From contig JAUNWC010000133.1 in the NCBI GenBank assembly GCA_030540495.1, positions 1 to 5,148 on the forward strand: DNA of 5,148 nt, in the 5' to 3' direction. A model generated the notes under the pieces. That model made no database searches and was not told the DNA's origin. It saw only the letters and a program-made list of their open reading frames with translations. This DNA is from Bacteroidota bacterium. Lineage in GTDB: Bacteria > Bacteroidota > Bacteroidia > Bacteroidales > P3. Positions 1 to 5,148 of this stretch are shown here, one piece after another. Each line of letters begins with the position of its first letter. Position 1 is the stretch's first letter. The position numbers and the translations under genes are program-made.

Positions 1-116
1 AGGAGGCTAAGCCTCCAACTTATGCTAACTTATGCTGACCTATCCCAACTTATATAAGGAGGCTTAGCCTCCAACCTATGCTAACCTTGAGCCTGTAACT
101 TATCAGAATCTATTTC
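1..116. repeat. Composite repeat: 16-bp palindromes alternating with 10-bp units
   Basis: Two copies of a palindrome lie at 1-16 and 57-72. Each has arms GGAGGCT and AGCCTCC around one central base, A in the first copy and T in the second. Between them are exactly four 10-bp units: AACTTATGCT at 17-26, the same at 27-36, GACCTATCCC at 37-46 and AACTTATATA at 47-56. After the second palindrome come AACCTATGCT (73-82) and AACCTTGAGC (83-92), a 4-bp phase slip, then AACTTATCAG (97-106) and the weaker AATCTATTTC (107-116). The larger period is therefore 56 bp, and positions 1-30 match 57-86 at 28 of 30 bases. A 10-bp period cannot keep a reading frame, so the array is not coding. It lies just downstream of the small secreted protein gene. 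Position 1 coincides with the start of a palindrome, so the array may continue outside the window. Confidence 0.85.
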
Positions 117-124
117 TCTTTATT

Positions 125-475
125 TTAATCTTTGATGCAATCGTAAAAGAATAGAGTTTCTTTTGGAATATTTATTCCTTTTTTCATTTGCTCTTTTAGG
201 TTGGAACATTCGGACTCGGGTTTTTGAGGAGAAAGTTGTTTAAGTTCTTGTATTTTAGAAAACAACTCTTTCAATTGTTTTTCTTCTTTAACAACCGCCA
301 TAGTACTCTCAACCTTTTCGTATGCAGAATAATATAATTTGCTGTCTATAAGTTTTTGCAGGGTATTTAACTCTTTTTCTACTTGTTTATAAGAGCCTTC
401 ATTCTTTTCCTTTTGTGCTGTGCTGATGCCAATAAATATAAACATACAAGCAAGCAAAATAACTAATCTTTTCAT
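125..475 (-). CDS. Small secreted protein of unknown function
   Basis: I do not recognise this 116-residue protein. The first 20 residues form a classic signal peptide: a Lys-Arg start, a hydrophobic core (residues 4-16) and a probable signal peptidase I site at STA-Q (20/21). C10 follows LLA, but the hydrophobic stretch before it is too short for a convincing lipobox, so a soluble periplasmic or exported protein is more likely than a lipoprotein. Residues 25-80 are rich in Lys, Glu, Gln and Leu and look like one or two amphipathic or coiled-coil helices. Two cysteines (C90, C113) near the C-terminus could form a disulfide after export. The start at 475 is supported by the signal peptide and by a well-placed promoter about 30 bp upstream. 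The gene is a single transcription unit, isolated by a terminator on its 5' side and followed by a repeat array. The coding call is firm; the function is unknown. Confidence 0.8.
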   Translation of the reverse strand: MKRLVILLACMFIFIGISTAQKEKNEGSYKQVEKELNTLQKLIDSKLYYSAYEKVESTMAVVKEEKQLKELFSKIQELKQLSPQKPESECSNLKEQMKKGINIPKETLFFYDCIKD

Positions 476-507
476 GGTCTTACTATTTTTTTGATTACTA
501 CTGCCTG

Positions 508-539
508 CAAATTTATATATTATTTTTTATAATACCAAA
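508..539 (-). promoter_or_regulatory. Bacteroidetes-type promoter for the small secreted protein gene
   Basis: On the minus strand, TTTG (539-536) is followed after 20 bp by TAAATTTG (515-508). This fits the -33 TTTG and -7 TAnnTTTG promoter consensus known for the primary sigma factor of Bacteroidetes. Transcription would start near 500-504, giving a leader of roughly 25-30 nt before the start codon at 475. It lies between the upstream gene's terminator and this gene, as expected for an independent transcription unit. No convincing Shine-Dalgarno sequence precedes the start. Confidence 0.72.
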
Positions 540-571
540 TAAAAAAATGATTTTTTTTATCAGAAAAAATC

Positions 572-610
572 AAAAAAAGAGGAATTTGACAACATCAAAT
601 TCCTCTTTTT
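572..610 (-). terminator. Strong intrinsic terminator after the PLP enzyme gene
   Basis: An 11-bp perfect stem pairs GAGGAATTTGA (579-589) with TCAAATTCCTC (595-605) around a CAACA loop (590-594). Flanking A and T runs (574-578 with 606-610) extend the pairing by five more base pairs. Read on the minus strand, the hairpin is followed by seven T (578-572), so it ends transcripts arriving from the gene that stops at 632. The plus strand also has five T after the stem, so it could work in both directions, but no plus-strand gene is seen here. Confidence 0.92.
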
Positions 611-631
611 GTAACTAATTTAATTTAAAGA

Positions 632-1840
632 TTAGATAAATTTCAATTCTTTTAGAGCCTCTTCTATTTTCTCAAAAGTCATAGACATATCGTTATCTAA
701 GCCCACAGAGTAACGAACTAAACCTTCGGACATACCCATTTTATCTTGATATTCTTGTGGAACCTCGCTTGAAGTAGATTTGCCCGAACAAGAGAACAAT
801 GTACGGAAGAAACCTAAGGATACTGCCAAATAACCAACACCCTTTTCTTGCATTTTTTCCATAAATGCGTTGGCTTTTTCGGCTGTACCCAAATCTATGG
901 CTATCATACCTCCAAATCCAAATTGCTCGTTGTATTCCTTAACCATTAATTCGTGGTCAATATGCTCTGGCATACCTGGATAATTGACTTTGATGCCAAG
1001 TGCTTTGAATCTTTCTGCCAAATACATAGCGTTTTCGGAATGTTTTTTCATTCTTATATGCAAGTCATACAAGTTTTTAAGAATAGAAGTGGAGCGGAAA
1101 GAGTCTAAAACAGGTCCCAAAAGCATAGCCGTGCCGTTATTTACGTCTATCAAAGCATTGATAAAATCAGCATCTGCGCATATTGCTCCTGCTACACAAT
1201 CGTTTTTGCCATTAACATATTTTGTCATAGAATAAACAACAACATGAGCACCAAGTCTATAAGGAGAGAAAATCATAGGAGTAAATGTGTTATCTACTAT
1301 TAGTCTTGCTCCAAATTCATCGGCTATTTTTCTAAGTTCTGACACGTTGGCTATTCTAAGTAAAGGATTAGACATGGTTTCTGTATAGATAACCTTTGTA
1401 TTCTTTTTGCAGGCCTTTCTTACATCCTCCAAATTGGTAGTATCCACAAAGGAAACCTCTACTCCATAGTTTATTATATAGTTTTTAAGGAAAGCAAAAG
1501 TACCTCCATAAACAGTCATAGAAGCAACAATATGGTCGCCAGTTTTTAGGCATTGCATCAAAGCACAAGTTATGGCAGCCATACCAGAGCCCGTAGCCCA
1601 AGCAGCCTCTGTACCTTCCATAGCAGCCAATGCCTTGCAAAGAGCCATATTACTTGGATTCCAATGACGAGAATAAAGAAAGAAACCTTCAGCCTCGCCG
1701 TGGAAAGTATCGGTCATAAGTTGTCCCTTAGGAAATGTAAAGGTTGCAGAATCGTTGATATTAGGATTTACTCCTCTTTCTGCTGAAATTTCTGCAACAG
1801 CGTTAATGGCCATTGCAGGGTCAAATTTCTTATTATTCAT
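632..1840 (-). CDS. PLP-dependent Cys/Met metabolism (transsulfuration family) enzyme, possibly methionine gamma-lyase or cystathionine gamma-lyase/synthase
   Basis: This 402-residue cytoplasmic enzyme has the length and motifs of the Cys/Met metabolism PLP family, which adds, removes or exchanges sulfur groups on homoserine or cysteine skeletons. Visible motifs, in order, are YSR at 56-58 followed by NP (61-62), which reaches the cofactor phosphate of a neighbouring subunit; GSGM (84-87) for phosphate binding; Y111, which stacks on the PLP ring; ETMSNP (154-159); D183 in VDNTF, which contacts the pyridine nitrogen; the Schiff-base lysine K207 in SMTKY; SLG (341-343); and R377, expected to bind the substrate carboxylate. 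The residue matching the catalytic Cys116 of methionine gamma-lyases is glycine (G113, in VYGGTF), and the loop at 344-358 is unusual, so the substrate is uncertain. The gene starts 41 bp after fabG with no clear promoter of its own, so it is probably co-transcribed, and it ends at a strong terminator. The family call is firm; the reaction is not. Confidence 0.9.
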   Translation of the reverse strand: MNNKKFDPAMAINAVAEISAERGVNPNINDSATFTFPKGQLMTDTFHGEAEGFFLYSRHWNPSNMALCKALAAMEGTEAAWATGSGMAAITCALMQCLKTGDHIVASMTVYGGTFAFLKNYIINYGVEVSFVDTTNLEDVRKACKKNTKVIYTETMSNPLLRIANVSELRKIADEFGARLIVDNTFTPMIFSPYRLGAHVVVYSMTKYVNGKNDCVAGAICADADFINALIDVNNGTAMLLGPVLDSFRSTSILKNLYDLHIRMKKHSENAMYLAERFKALGIKVNYPGMPEHIDHELMVKEYNEQFGFGGMIAIDLGTAEKANAFMEKMQEKGVGYLAVSLGFFRTLFSCSGKSTSSEVPQEYQDKMGMSEGLVRYSVGLDNDMSMTFEKIEEALKELKFI

Positions 1841-1881
1841 TTTTTATTATATTTTTTATAAGGTTAATTTCTACTCTAATT

Positions 1882-2628
1882 TTAGCAATTCATTGCACCA
1901 CAAACATGAATTACTTGACCGCTTACGTATGAAGACAAATCGGAGCCAAGAAAAACAGCAACCTTTGCAACTTCTTCTGGTTGTCCTCCTCTTTTCATAG
2001 GTATTTGAGTCTCCCAAGCCTTGCGAGCATCCTCTGGTATTTGAGCAGTCATATCTGTGATTATAAATCCCGGAGCAATAGCATTGGAACGTATGTTTCT
2101 ACTTCCCAATTCCTTTGCTATACTTTTGGTAAAACCTATAATACCTGCCTTAGAAGCCGAGTAGTTGGCTTGTCCTGCATTACCACTAACACCTACCACG
2201 CTACTCATATTTATTATAGAGCCACTTCTTTGCTTAATCATATATTTTTGCACCGCATGAGTAAGGTTAAATACAGATTTCAAATTTACAGCAATAACCA
2301 TATCCCAATCTTTTTCTGTCATACGCATCAAAAGATTATCCTTTGTTATACCAGCATTATTTACTAATATATCTATTCTGCCAAATTCCTCAATAACTTG
2401 CTCTACAATTCTTTGAGAATCCTCAAAAGATGCTACATTGCTTGCATATCCTTTAGCCTTACCTCCTATGGCAAGAAGTTCTTTCTCAGTTTCTTCCATA
2501 ACGGCGTCTCTATTAAGGTCGGTAAAGGCGACCAAGGCACCTTCTTTTGCATACATTAAAGCAATTTGTTTTCCTATTCCTTTGGAGGCTCCGGTTATCA
2601 AAGCCACTTTGTTTTCTAATAATTTCAT
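1882..2628 (-). CDS. fabG: 3-oxoacyl-[acyl-carrier-protein] reductase (FabG-type SDR)
   Basis: The product is a 248-residue classical short-chain dehydrogenase/reductase that would reduce 3-oxoacyl-ACP to 3-hydroxyacyl-ACP with NADPH in fatty acid elongation. The TGASKGIG nucleotide-binding motif is at 12-19, NNAG at 90-93, and the catalytic set is N115, S143, Y156 and K160 (YSASK). SNAIAPGFIITDM (181-193) and the C-terminal SGQVIHV stretch are typical of FabG. Length and motifs are complete. The C-terminal tail reads VCGAMNC where FabG proteins usually read VDGGM plus one or two residues, so the usual Asp and one Gly are replaced. The start is well supported by AAGGAGAT at 2640-2633, an unusually good Shine-Dalgarno for this window. 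The gene lies 45 bp after the glycosyltransferase gene and 41 bp before the PLP enzyme gene. Another SDR substrate cannot be fully excluded, but FabG is by far the best reading. Confidence 0.92.
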   Translation of the reverse strand: MKLLENKVALITGASKGIGKQIALMYAKEGALVAFTDLNRDAVMEETEKELLAIGGKAKGYASNVASFEDSQRIVEQVIEEFGRIDILVNNAGITKDNLLMRMTEKDWDMVIAVNLKSVFNLTHAVQKYMIKQRSGSIINMSSVVGVSGNAGQANYSASKAGIIGFTKSIAKELGSRNIRSNAIAPGFIITDMTAQIPEDARKAWETQIPMKRGGQPEEVAKVAVFLGSDLSSYVSGQVIHVCGAMNC

Positions 2629-2632
2629 ATTT

Positions 2633-2640
2633 ATCTCCTT
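2633..2640 (-). promoter_or_regulatory. Shine-Dalgarno sequence of fabG
   Basis: The minus strand reads AAGGAGAT, with five bases (TAAAT) between AGGAGA and the ATG at 2628. This is a near-ideal ribosome binding site. The other genes here have only A/T-rich leaders, as is usual in Bacteroidetes, so it stands out and fixes the fabG start. Confidence 0.75.
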
Positions 2641-2658
2641 TTATTTTTCTTTATTTAT

Positions 2659-2686
2659 ATCTATGGCAAAAAATTATGTCATAGAT
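2659..2686. repeat. Inverted repeat at the glycosyltransferase stop codon
   Basis: ATCTATG (2659-2665) and CATAGAT (2680-2686) are exact inverted copies separated by 14 bp. The pair spans the TAA stop of the glycosyltransferase gene (2674-2676) and lies just upstream of fabG. On the minus strand no T-run follows the hairpin, so it does not look like a standard terminator. It could be a weak attenuator or mRNA-stability hairpin, or a chance match in AT-rich DNA. Confidence 0.4.
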
Positions 2687-3432
2687 ACTTTGTTGAATCT
2701 ATCTTTTATATATCTGAAAGTCATAAGTATATTGTAGCATGTGGCAGATAAAAAACCATAATGTTTTATCATTATTTTGTATCTTTCCGTATTTGCTTGC
2801 CACATTCTTTGTTTGGAAAAACCTCCTTCAAGAAAATAACAATACGTCCTTTTGGAATGTCTTATAAGCGTAGGGTTAGAGTTTTCTATAGAGGTTAATA
2901 ACCACTCAAAATCTGCATCTATTTTGTATTTAGTATTGTAGTATGGGGCAATGGAGCGTCTTACTATTGCAGCCTGATGGCAAACCAACATTCCCCAACG
3001 AAAACTATTTTTATCAAGTACCTCAGGCTCTTTTAATCTACGATTGGCTATTACTTCGCCTTTTTTATTTATGATTTTAGTTCTTCCATAATAAATATCT
3101 TGCTCCAAAAGAGAAGAATCCATTATTTTTTCCAAAGTATTGGAGTGAGGTATGCGATCGCCTGCATTGATAAACCAAACATACTCTCCTTCTGCCATAT
3201 CCAAGCCTTTGTTCATAGCATAATATAGCCCATTGTCTTTTTCAGAAACATATTTTGTTATAGCATCTCTGTTTTGTTCTATTATTTCTTTTGTTCCGTC
3301 CGTAGAATCACCGTCTATAACTATGTATTCCAAGTTTCTATAAGTTTGTTTTCTTACACTACTTATTGTAGGTTCTATCACATCTTTTGCGTTGTAGCAA
3401 ACGGTGATTACGGATACCAAAGGTTGTTTCAT
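2674..3432 (-). CDS. Family 2 glycosyltransferase (GT-A fold), probably for surface polysaccharide
   Basis: The 252-residue protein is a complete, soluble GT2 family enzyme that would transfer a sugar from a nucleotide-sugar donor to a glycan or lipid-linked acceptor at the cytoplasmic side of the membrane. The N-terminal nucleotide-binding half shows VSVITVCYN (6-14), DGDSTDGT (40-47), SEKDNGLYYAMNKG (63-76) and NAGD (89-92), which stands where this clade has its DxD-like metal and donor site. The C-terminal half has CHQ (151-153), KIDADFEW (170-177) and EGGFS (202-206), patterns common in this GT2 group. There is no signal peptide or clear membrane segment. The sugar and acceptor cannot be told from sequence. 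It is the first gene of a likely three-gene unit with fabG and the PLP enzyme. No other glycan genes are visible nearby, so the pathway is unassigned. No Shine-Dalgarno sequence is seen; the start is chosen because the first beta strand begins directly after it. Confidence 0.9.
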   Translation of the reverse strand: MKQPLVSVITVCYNAKDVIEPTISSVRKQTYRNLEYIVIDGDSTDGTKEIIEQNRDAITKYVSEKDNGLYYAMNKGLDMAEGEYVWFINAGDRIPHSNTLEKIMDSSLLEQDIYYGRTKIINKKGEVIANRRLKEPEVLDKNSFRWGMLVCHQAAIVRRSIAPYYNTKYKIDADFEWLLTSIENSNPTLIRHSKRTYCYFLEGGFSKQRMWQANTERYKIMIKHYGFLSATCYNILMTFRYIKDRFNKVSMT

Positions 3433-3470
3433 ATAAATACTCTTAAATTTTTTCTTTTGTTAGTAAAATG

Positions 3471-3478
3471 CAAAATTA
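3471..3478 (-). promoter_or_regulatory. Possible -7 promoter element for the glycosyltransferase-fabG-PLP enzyme unit
   Basis: The minus strand reads TAATTTTG, an exact match to the Bacteroidetes -7 consensus TAnnTTTG, about 39 bp before the start codon at 3432. This would give a leader of about 30 nt. I do not see a TTTG at the right spacing upstream, where the DNA is A/T-rich, so this is only half a promoter by eye. Its position after a 240-bp non-coding gap supports the call. Confidence 0.5.
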
Positions 3479-3540
3479 GAAAAAAAAGTTTATAAAAATA
3501 GTATTCCATACTTTGAATTTGCAAAAACTACCAAAAAAAA

Positions 3541-3580
3541 TAGGTTATAATAAGTTGCCATAAATCTGCATAGGTTAAGA
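3541..3580 (-). repeat. Decamer repeat array, four units, minus orientation
   Basis: On the plus strand four units follow each other exactly every 10 bp: TAGGTTATAA, TAAGTTGCCA, TAAATCTGCA and TAGGTTAAGA. Read on the minus strand they carry the same AACYTA core as the array at 17-116, including AACCTATGC. So the two arrays are related but point in opposite directions. This one lies upstream of the glycosyltransferase promoter region and next to a hairpin-rich segment. Confidence 0.65.
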
Positions 3581-3661
3581 TGGGAGAGTAGGAGCCATTA
3601 TGCTTTGTAGTACGCTTATGCGTTCTGTAAAACATCCTGTGGATGCTGTAACCTATCTTAA
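3570..3661 (-). other. Hairpin-rich non-coding segment between yraN and the glycosyltransferase gene
   Basis: Several pairings can be traced by eye. An outer stem joins TTAAGATGGG (3575-3584) to CCTATCTTAA (3652-3661), 10 bp with one G-T pair. Alternatively ATAGGTTA (3570-3577) pairs perfectly with TAACCTAT (3649-3656). The two overlap and exclude each other. Inside are two small perfect hairpins: ACGC/GCGT (3612-3623) and CATCC/GGATG (3633-3645). The latter is followed on the minus strand by only four T, so it is at best a weak terminator for yraN. The segment has no tRNA features and no coding potential. It could be a repeat-family hairpin element, an mRNA leader structure or a small RNA. 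Nothing identifies a known RNA family. Confidence 0.45.
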
Positions 3662-3673
3662 TACACAAACTTT

Positions 3674-4066
3674 CTATCGTTTATAATATTGACTCCTTCT
3701 TTGTACTTTTGGCATAAAGGCATGAGGAATATGTTCTATTTGAGGCTCTTGTTTCTCTCTGTGAATTATGGAGATGATATCAAACCTTGACTCCAAATTT
3801 ATATTAAATTTTTGTATATAATAGTTTGCTACTCCTATAATGTATTGTTGTTTTCTTGTATTTACAGCAATATAAGGCTCCCCAAACTCATTGGAGGCTC
3901 TTTGCTTTACTTCCACAAAAACAATTTCATTCCTATCCTGTGCAACAATATCTATTTCGTGTCCTCTATAAACATAGTTTCTCGCAAGAATGCTATAACC
4001 CTTATTTACAAGAAATTCACAGGCAATATCCTCTCCTTGTCTTCCTTTTACAAAAGTAGAATCCAT
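3674..4066 (-). CDS. YraN/UPF0102 family endonuclease-like protein
   Basis: This 130-residue protein has the full length and pattern of the UPF0102 (YraN) family, which shares the restriction-endonuclease-like fold of Holliday junction resolvases. The exact cellular role of the family is not established. Visible features are G8 and the GRQGEDIA start (8-15), EFLVNKGYSILARNY (17-31), the nuclease-like motif with E37 and D39 in HEIDIV, then E52 and K54 in FVEVK, and the closing FDIISI (95-100) and IEHIPHAF (110-117) that mark this family. Acidic residues and the lysine needed for a PD-(D/E)xK type site are all present. It starts 4 bp after the stop of the peptidase gene, so the two are almost certainly co-transcribed. 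The start codon has no clear Shine-Dalgarno, and the family's usual N-terminus fits this choice. The stop is TAG. Confidence 0.92.
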   Translation of the reverse strand: MDSTFVKGRQGEDIACEFLVNKGYSILARNYVYRGHEIDIVAQDRNEIVFVEVKQRASNEFGEPYIAVNTRKQQYIIGVANYYIQKFNINLESRFDIISIIHREKQEPQIEHIPHAFMPKVQRRSQYYKR

Positions 4067-4070
4067 TTTC

Positions 4071-5148
4071 TTATTTGCTATAATTTTTGCCGTATTCCAA
4101 TTCTTGCTCTATAAATGTTGTAGGATAAGATATAACCACGTCTATAACATTACCATTTTTGTCTTTCTTTTCTTTAAGTATAGGATTAACAAAACCTCCG
4201 TATGGTTTTATTCCCAAATTGTTATATCTTGTCAAAACTTCTTTATGTAAGTCGTAATCAATATCTACTCCATATTCCTCTACAAGTTGCTTGCCACTTT
4301 GATAATCTCCTCTTGATTTTATGTCTTGTATTTTGTAAAGCAACTCTCCAAAAACTTCTCTGAGCCTTTCGTAATCAGTGATTACAAAGTAGGTTTTATT
4401 GTCCTTTATTCTTTTTTCTATACAATTGTTTCCATTTCTAAAAGCATACTCCGATATTAGTTTTCTGTCTTGCATATGAGCCTCTGTCACTTTTTCTCCA
4501 AGTGGTATTCTTGCCAACTGCACAAGCAATCCATTTCTTATATAAGAGTCATATTGTGCTTTGCCAATGTCCAAAGAAGGCACCAAGCCCAAGTCTATCA
4601 TTTTTTTGTCCATAAGGTAGTATAAGGCAAACAAATCTGCTCTTGCCTCCTCCAAACAAGAAGAGTATTCCTTAAGGGCATTGGCAGGAGTGGAGTCTAA
4701 TAATTGACCAGAGCCATGTCCCAAACATTCGTGCATATCAGTGTGTAGATTGTCGGATAACTGACCGTAGAGTTTTTCCATTTCTATTTCCTTATCGCTG
4801 AAAGCAAATTCTTTTAAAGCACTGTTCGGACTTTCCATAGAAGCATAAAAATAAGCATCACTTAAATTGGCAATAGTAACACTCTTTGAGCCATATTCTT
4901 TTCTAATCCAATCGGCGTTAGGCAAATTGATGCCAATAGGTGGAGTAGGGTAGCAGTCACCACCTAACATGGCTGCATTAATAACCTTAGCACTAACTCC
5001 GGCTACTTTCTTTTTGCGATATTCTGGCTTTATAGGTGAATGGTCTTCAAACCATTGAGCATTTTCGCAAATAATCTTAGTGCGTTTTGTTGCTTCTATA
5101 TCCTTGTAATTGACCAAAGCCTCCCAAGTTCCTTTCATACCCAAAGGG
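4071..5148 (-). CDS. Dipeptidyl peptidase III (M49 metallopeptidase), C-terminal part, 5' end outside the window
   Basis: The frame stays open to the right edge, and its last readable codons give PLGMKGTWEALVNYKD, an internal stretch of the M49 family. Residue numbers here count from the TTG (Leu) at 5144, which is not a real start. About 357 residues are seen of a protein usually near 650-700. The enzyme removes dipeptides from peptide N-termini using zinc. The zinc site is clear: HECLGH at 138-143 (ligands H138 and H143) and EEARAD at 165-170 (third ligand expected E166), with E139 as the catalytic base. The spellings HECLGH and EEARAD are those of Bacteroides-type enzymes rather than the eukaryotic HELLGH and EECRAE. 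GVSAKVINAAML, GINLPNADWIR and GFVNP are further conserved blocks. Whether it is cytoplasmic or exported cannot be judged without the N-terminus. It overlaps nothing and is followed 4 bp later by the yraN-like gene. Confidence 0.95.
   Translation of the reverse strand, partial: PLGMKGTWEALVNYKDIEATKRTKIICENAQWFEDHSPIKPEYRKKKVAGVSAKVINAAMLGGDCYPTPPIGINLPNADWIRKEYGSKSVTIANLSDAYFYASMESPNSALKEFAFSDKEIEMEKLYGQLSDNLHTDMHECLGHGSGQLLDSTPANALKEYSSCLEEARADLFALYYLMDKKMIDLGLVPSLDIGKAQYDSYIRNGLLVQLARIPLGEKVTEAHMQDRKLISEYAFRNGNNCIEKRIKDNKTYFVITDYERLREVFGELLYKIQDIKSRGDYQSGKQLVEEYGVDIDYDLHKEVLTRYNNLGIKPYGGFVNPILKEKKDKNGNVIDVVISYPTTFIEQELEYGKNYSK

Noticed and set aside
5..9. GGAGG-like segments in the palindromes as ribosome binding sites
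   Set aside because: No start codon with an open coding frame follows at suitable spacing on either strand.
57..72. GGAGGC palindrome as an intrinsic terminator for the small secreted protein gene
   Set aside because: No T-run follows it on the minus strand, and the second copy at 1-16 shows it is part of a repeat. A weak role in ending transcription cannot be excluded.
1..116. CRISPR array
   Set aside because: The repeated units are 10 and 16 bp and directly adjoining, with no unique spacers of 25-40 bp and no cas genes nearby.
984..1235. Plus-strand open frames over the minus-strand genes (also near 1553-2737, 3274-3495 and 3812-4114)
   Set aside because: They lie opposite clearly coding, well-conserved minus-strand genes, and their translations show no recognisable domain, so they are shadows.
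3533..3540. Run of eight A as the T-tract of a minus-strand terminator after yraN
   Set aside because: On the minus strand the T-run follows the decamer repeats, and no stable GC-containing hairpin lies directly before it.
3575..3661. Cloverleaf-like folding suggesting a tRNA
   Set aside because: There is an outer stem with inner hairpins, but no T-loop consensus, no recognisable anticodon arm and wrong arm spacing.
5136..5148. TTG at 5144 or ATG at 5138 as the true start of the peptidase
   Set aside because: The frame is open to the window edge with a Pro codon before the TTG, and the sequence is an internal conserved block of M49 enzymes. The N-terminal half must lie beyond 5148.

Overview
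The window is AT-rich and looks like ordinary chromosomal DNA from a member of the Bacteroidetes, probably Bacteroidales. Three signals support this. The proteins read like Bacteroidales families, especially the C-terminal part of a dipeptidyl peptidase III with HECLGH and EEARAD motifs. One intergenic region carries a Bacteroidetes-type promoter (TTTG, 20 bp, TAAATTTG). Shine-Dalgarno sequences are mostly absent. The species cannot be named from the sequence.

All six supported genes lie on the minus strand, so transcription runs from high to low coordinates. First comes the 3' part of a dipeptidyl peptidase III gene cut by the right window edge (4071-5148), followed 4 bp later by a YraN/UPF0102 nuclease-like gene (3674-4066). 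A 241-bp non-coding stretch follows (3433-3673). It holds potential RNA hairpins, a short decamer repeat array and a probable promoter. Next is a tight cluster with gaps of 45 and 41 bp: a family 2 glycosyltransferase (2674-3432), a FabG-type 3-oxoacyl-ACP reductase (1882-2628) and a PLP enzyme of the Cys/Met (transsulfuration) family (632-1840). It ends at a strong intrinsic terminator (572-610). A separate promoter then drives a small secreted protein of unknown function (125-475). The left edge (1-116) is a composite repeat made of a 16-bp palindrome and 10-bp units.

The genes do not form an obvious single pathway. FabG serves fatty acid elongation, the glycosyltransferase probably surface glycan synthesis, the PLP enzyme sulfur amino acid metabolism, and the peptidase peptide breakdown. 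Their co-location looks like housekeeping co-transcription. I see no defence system, mobile element with a transposase, CRISPR array, tRNA or rRNA.

The least explained signal is non-coding. The same degenerate decamer, AACYTAT plus three variable bases, occurs in strict 10-bp phase at both ends of the window, in opposite orientations. In both places it sits beside palindromic or hairpin-forming DNA. This suggests a dispersed intergenic repeat family. No new protein system is evident.
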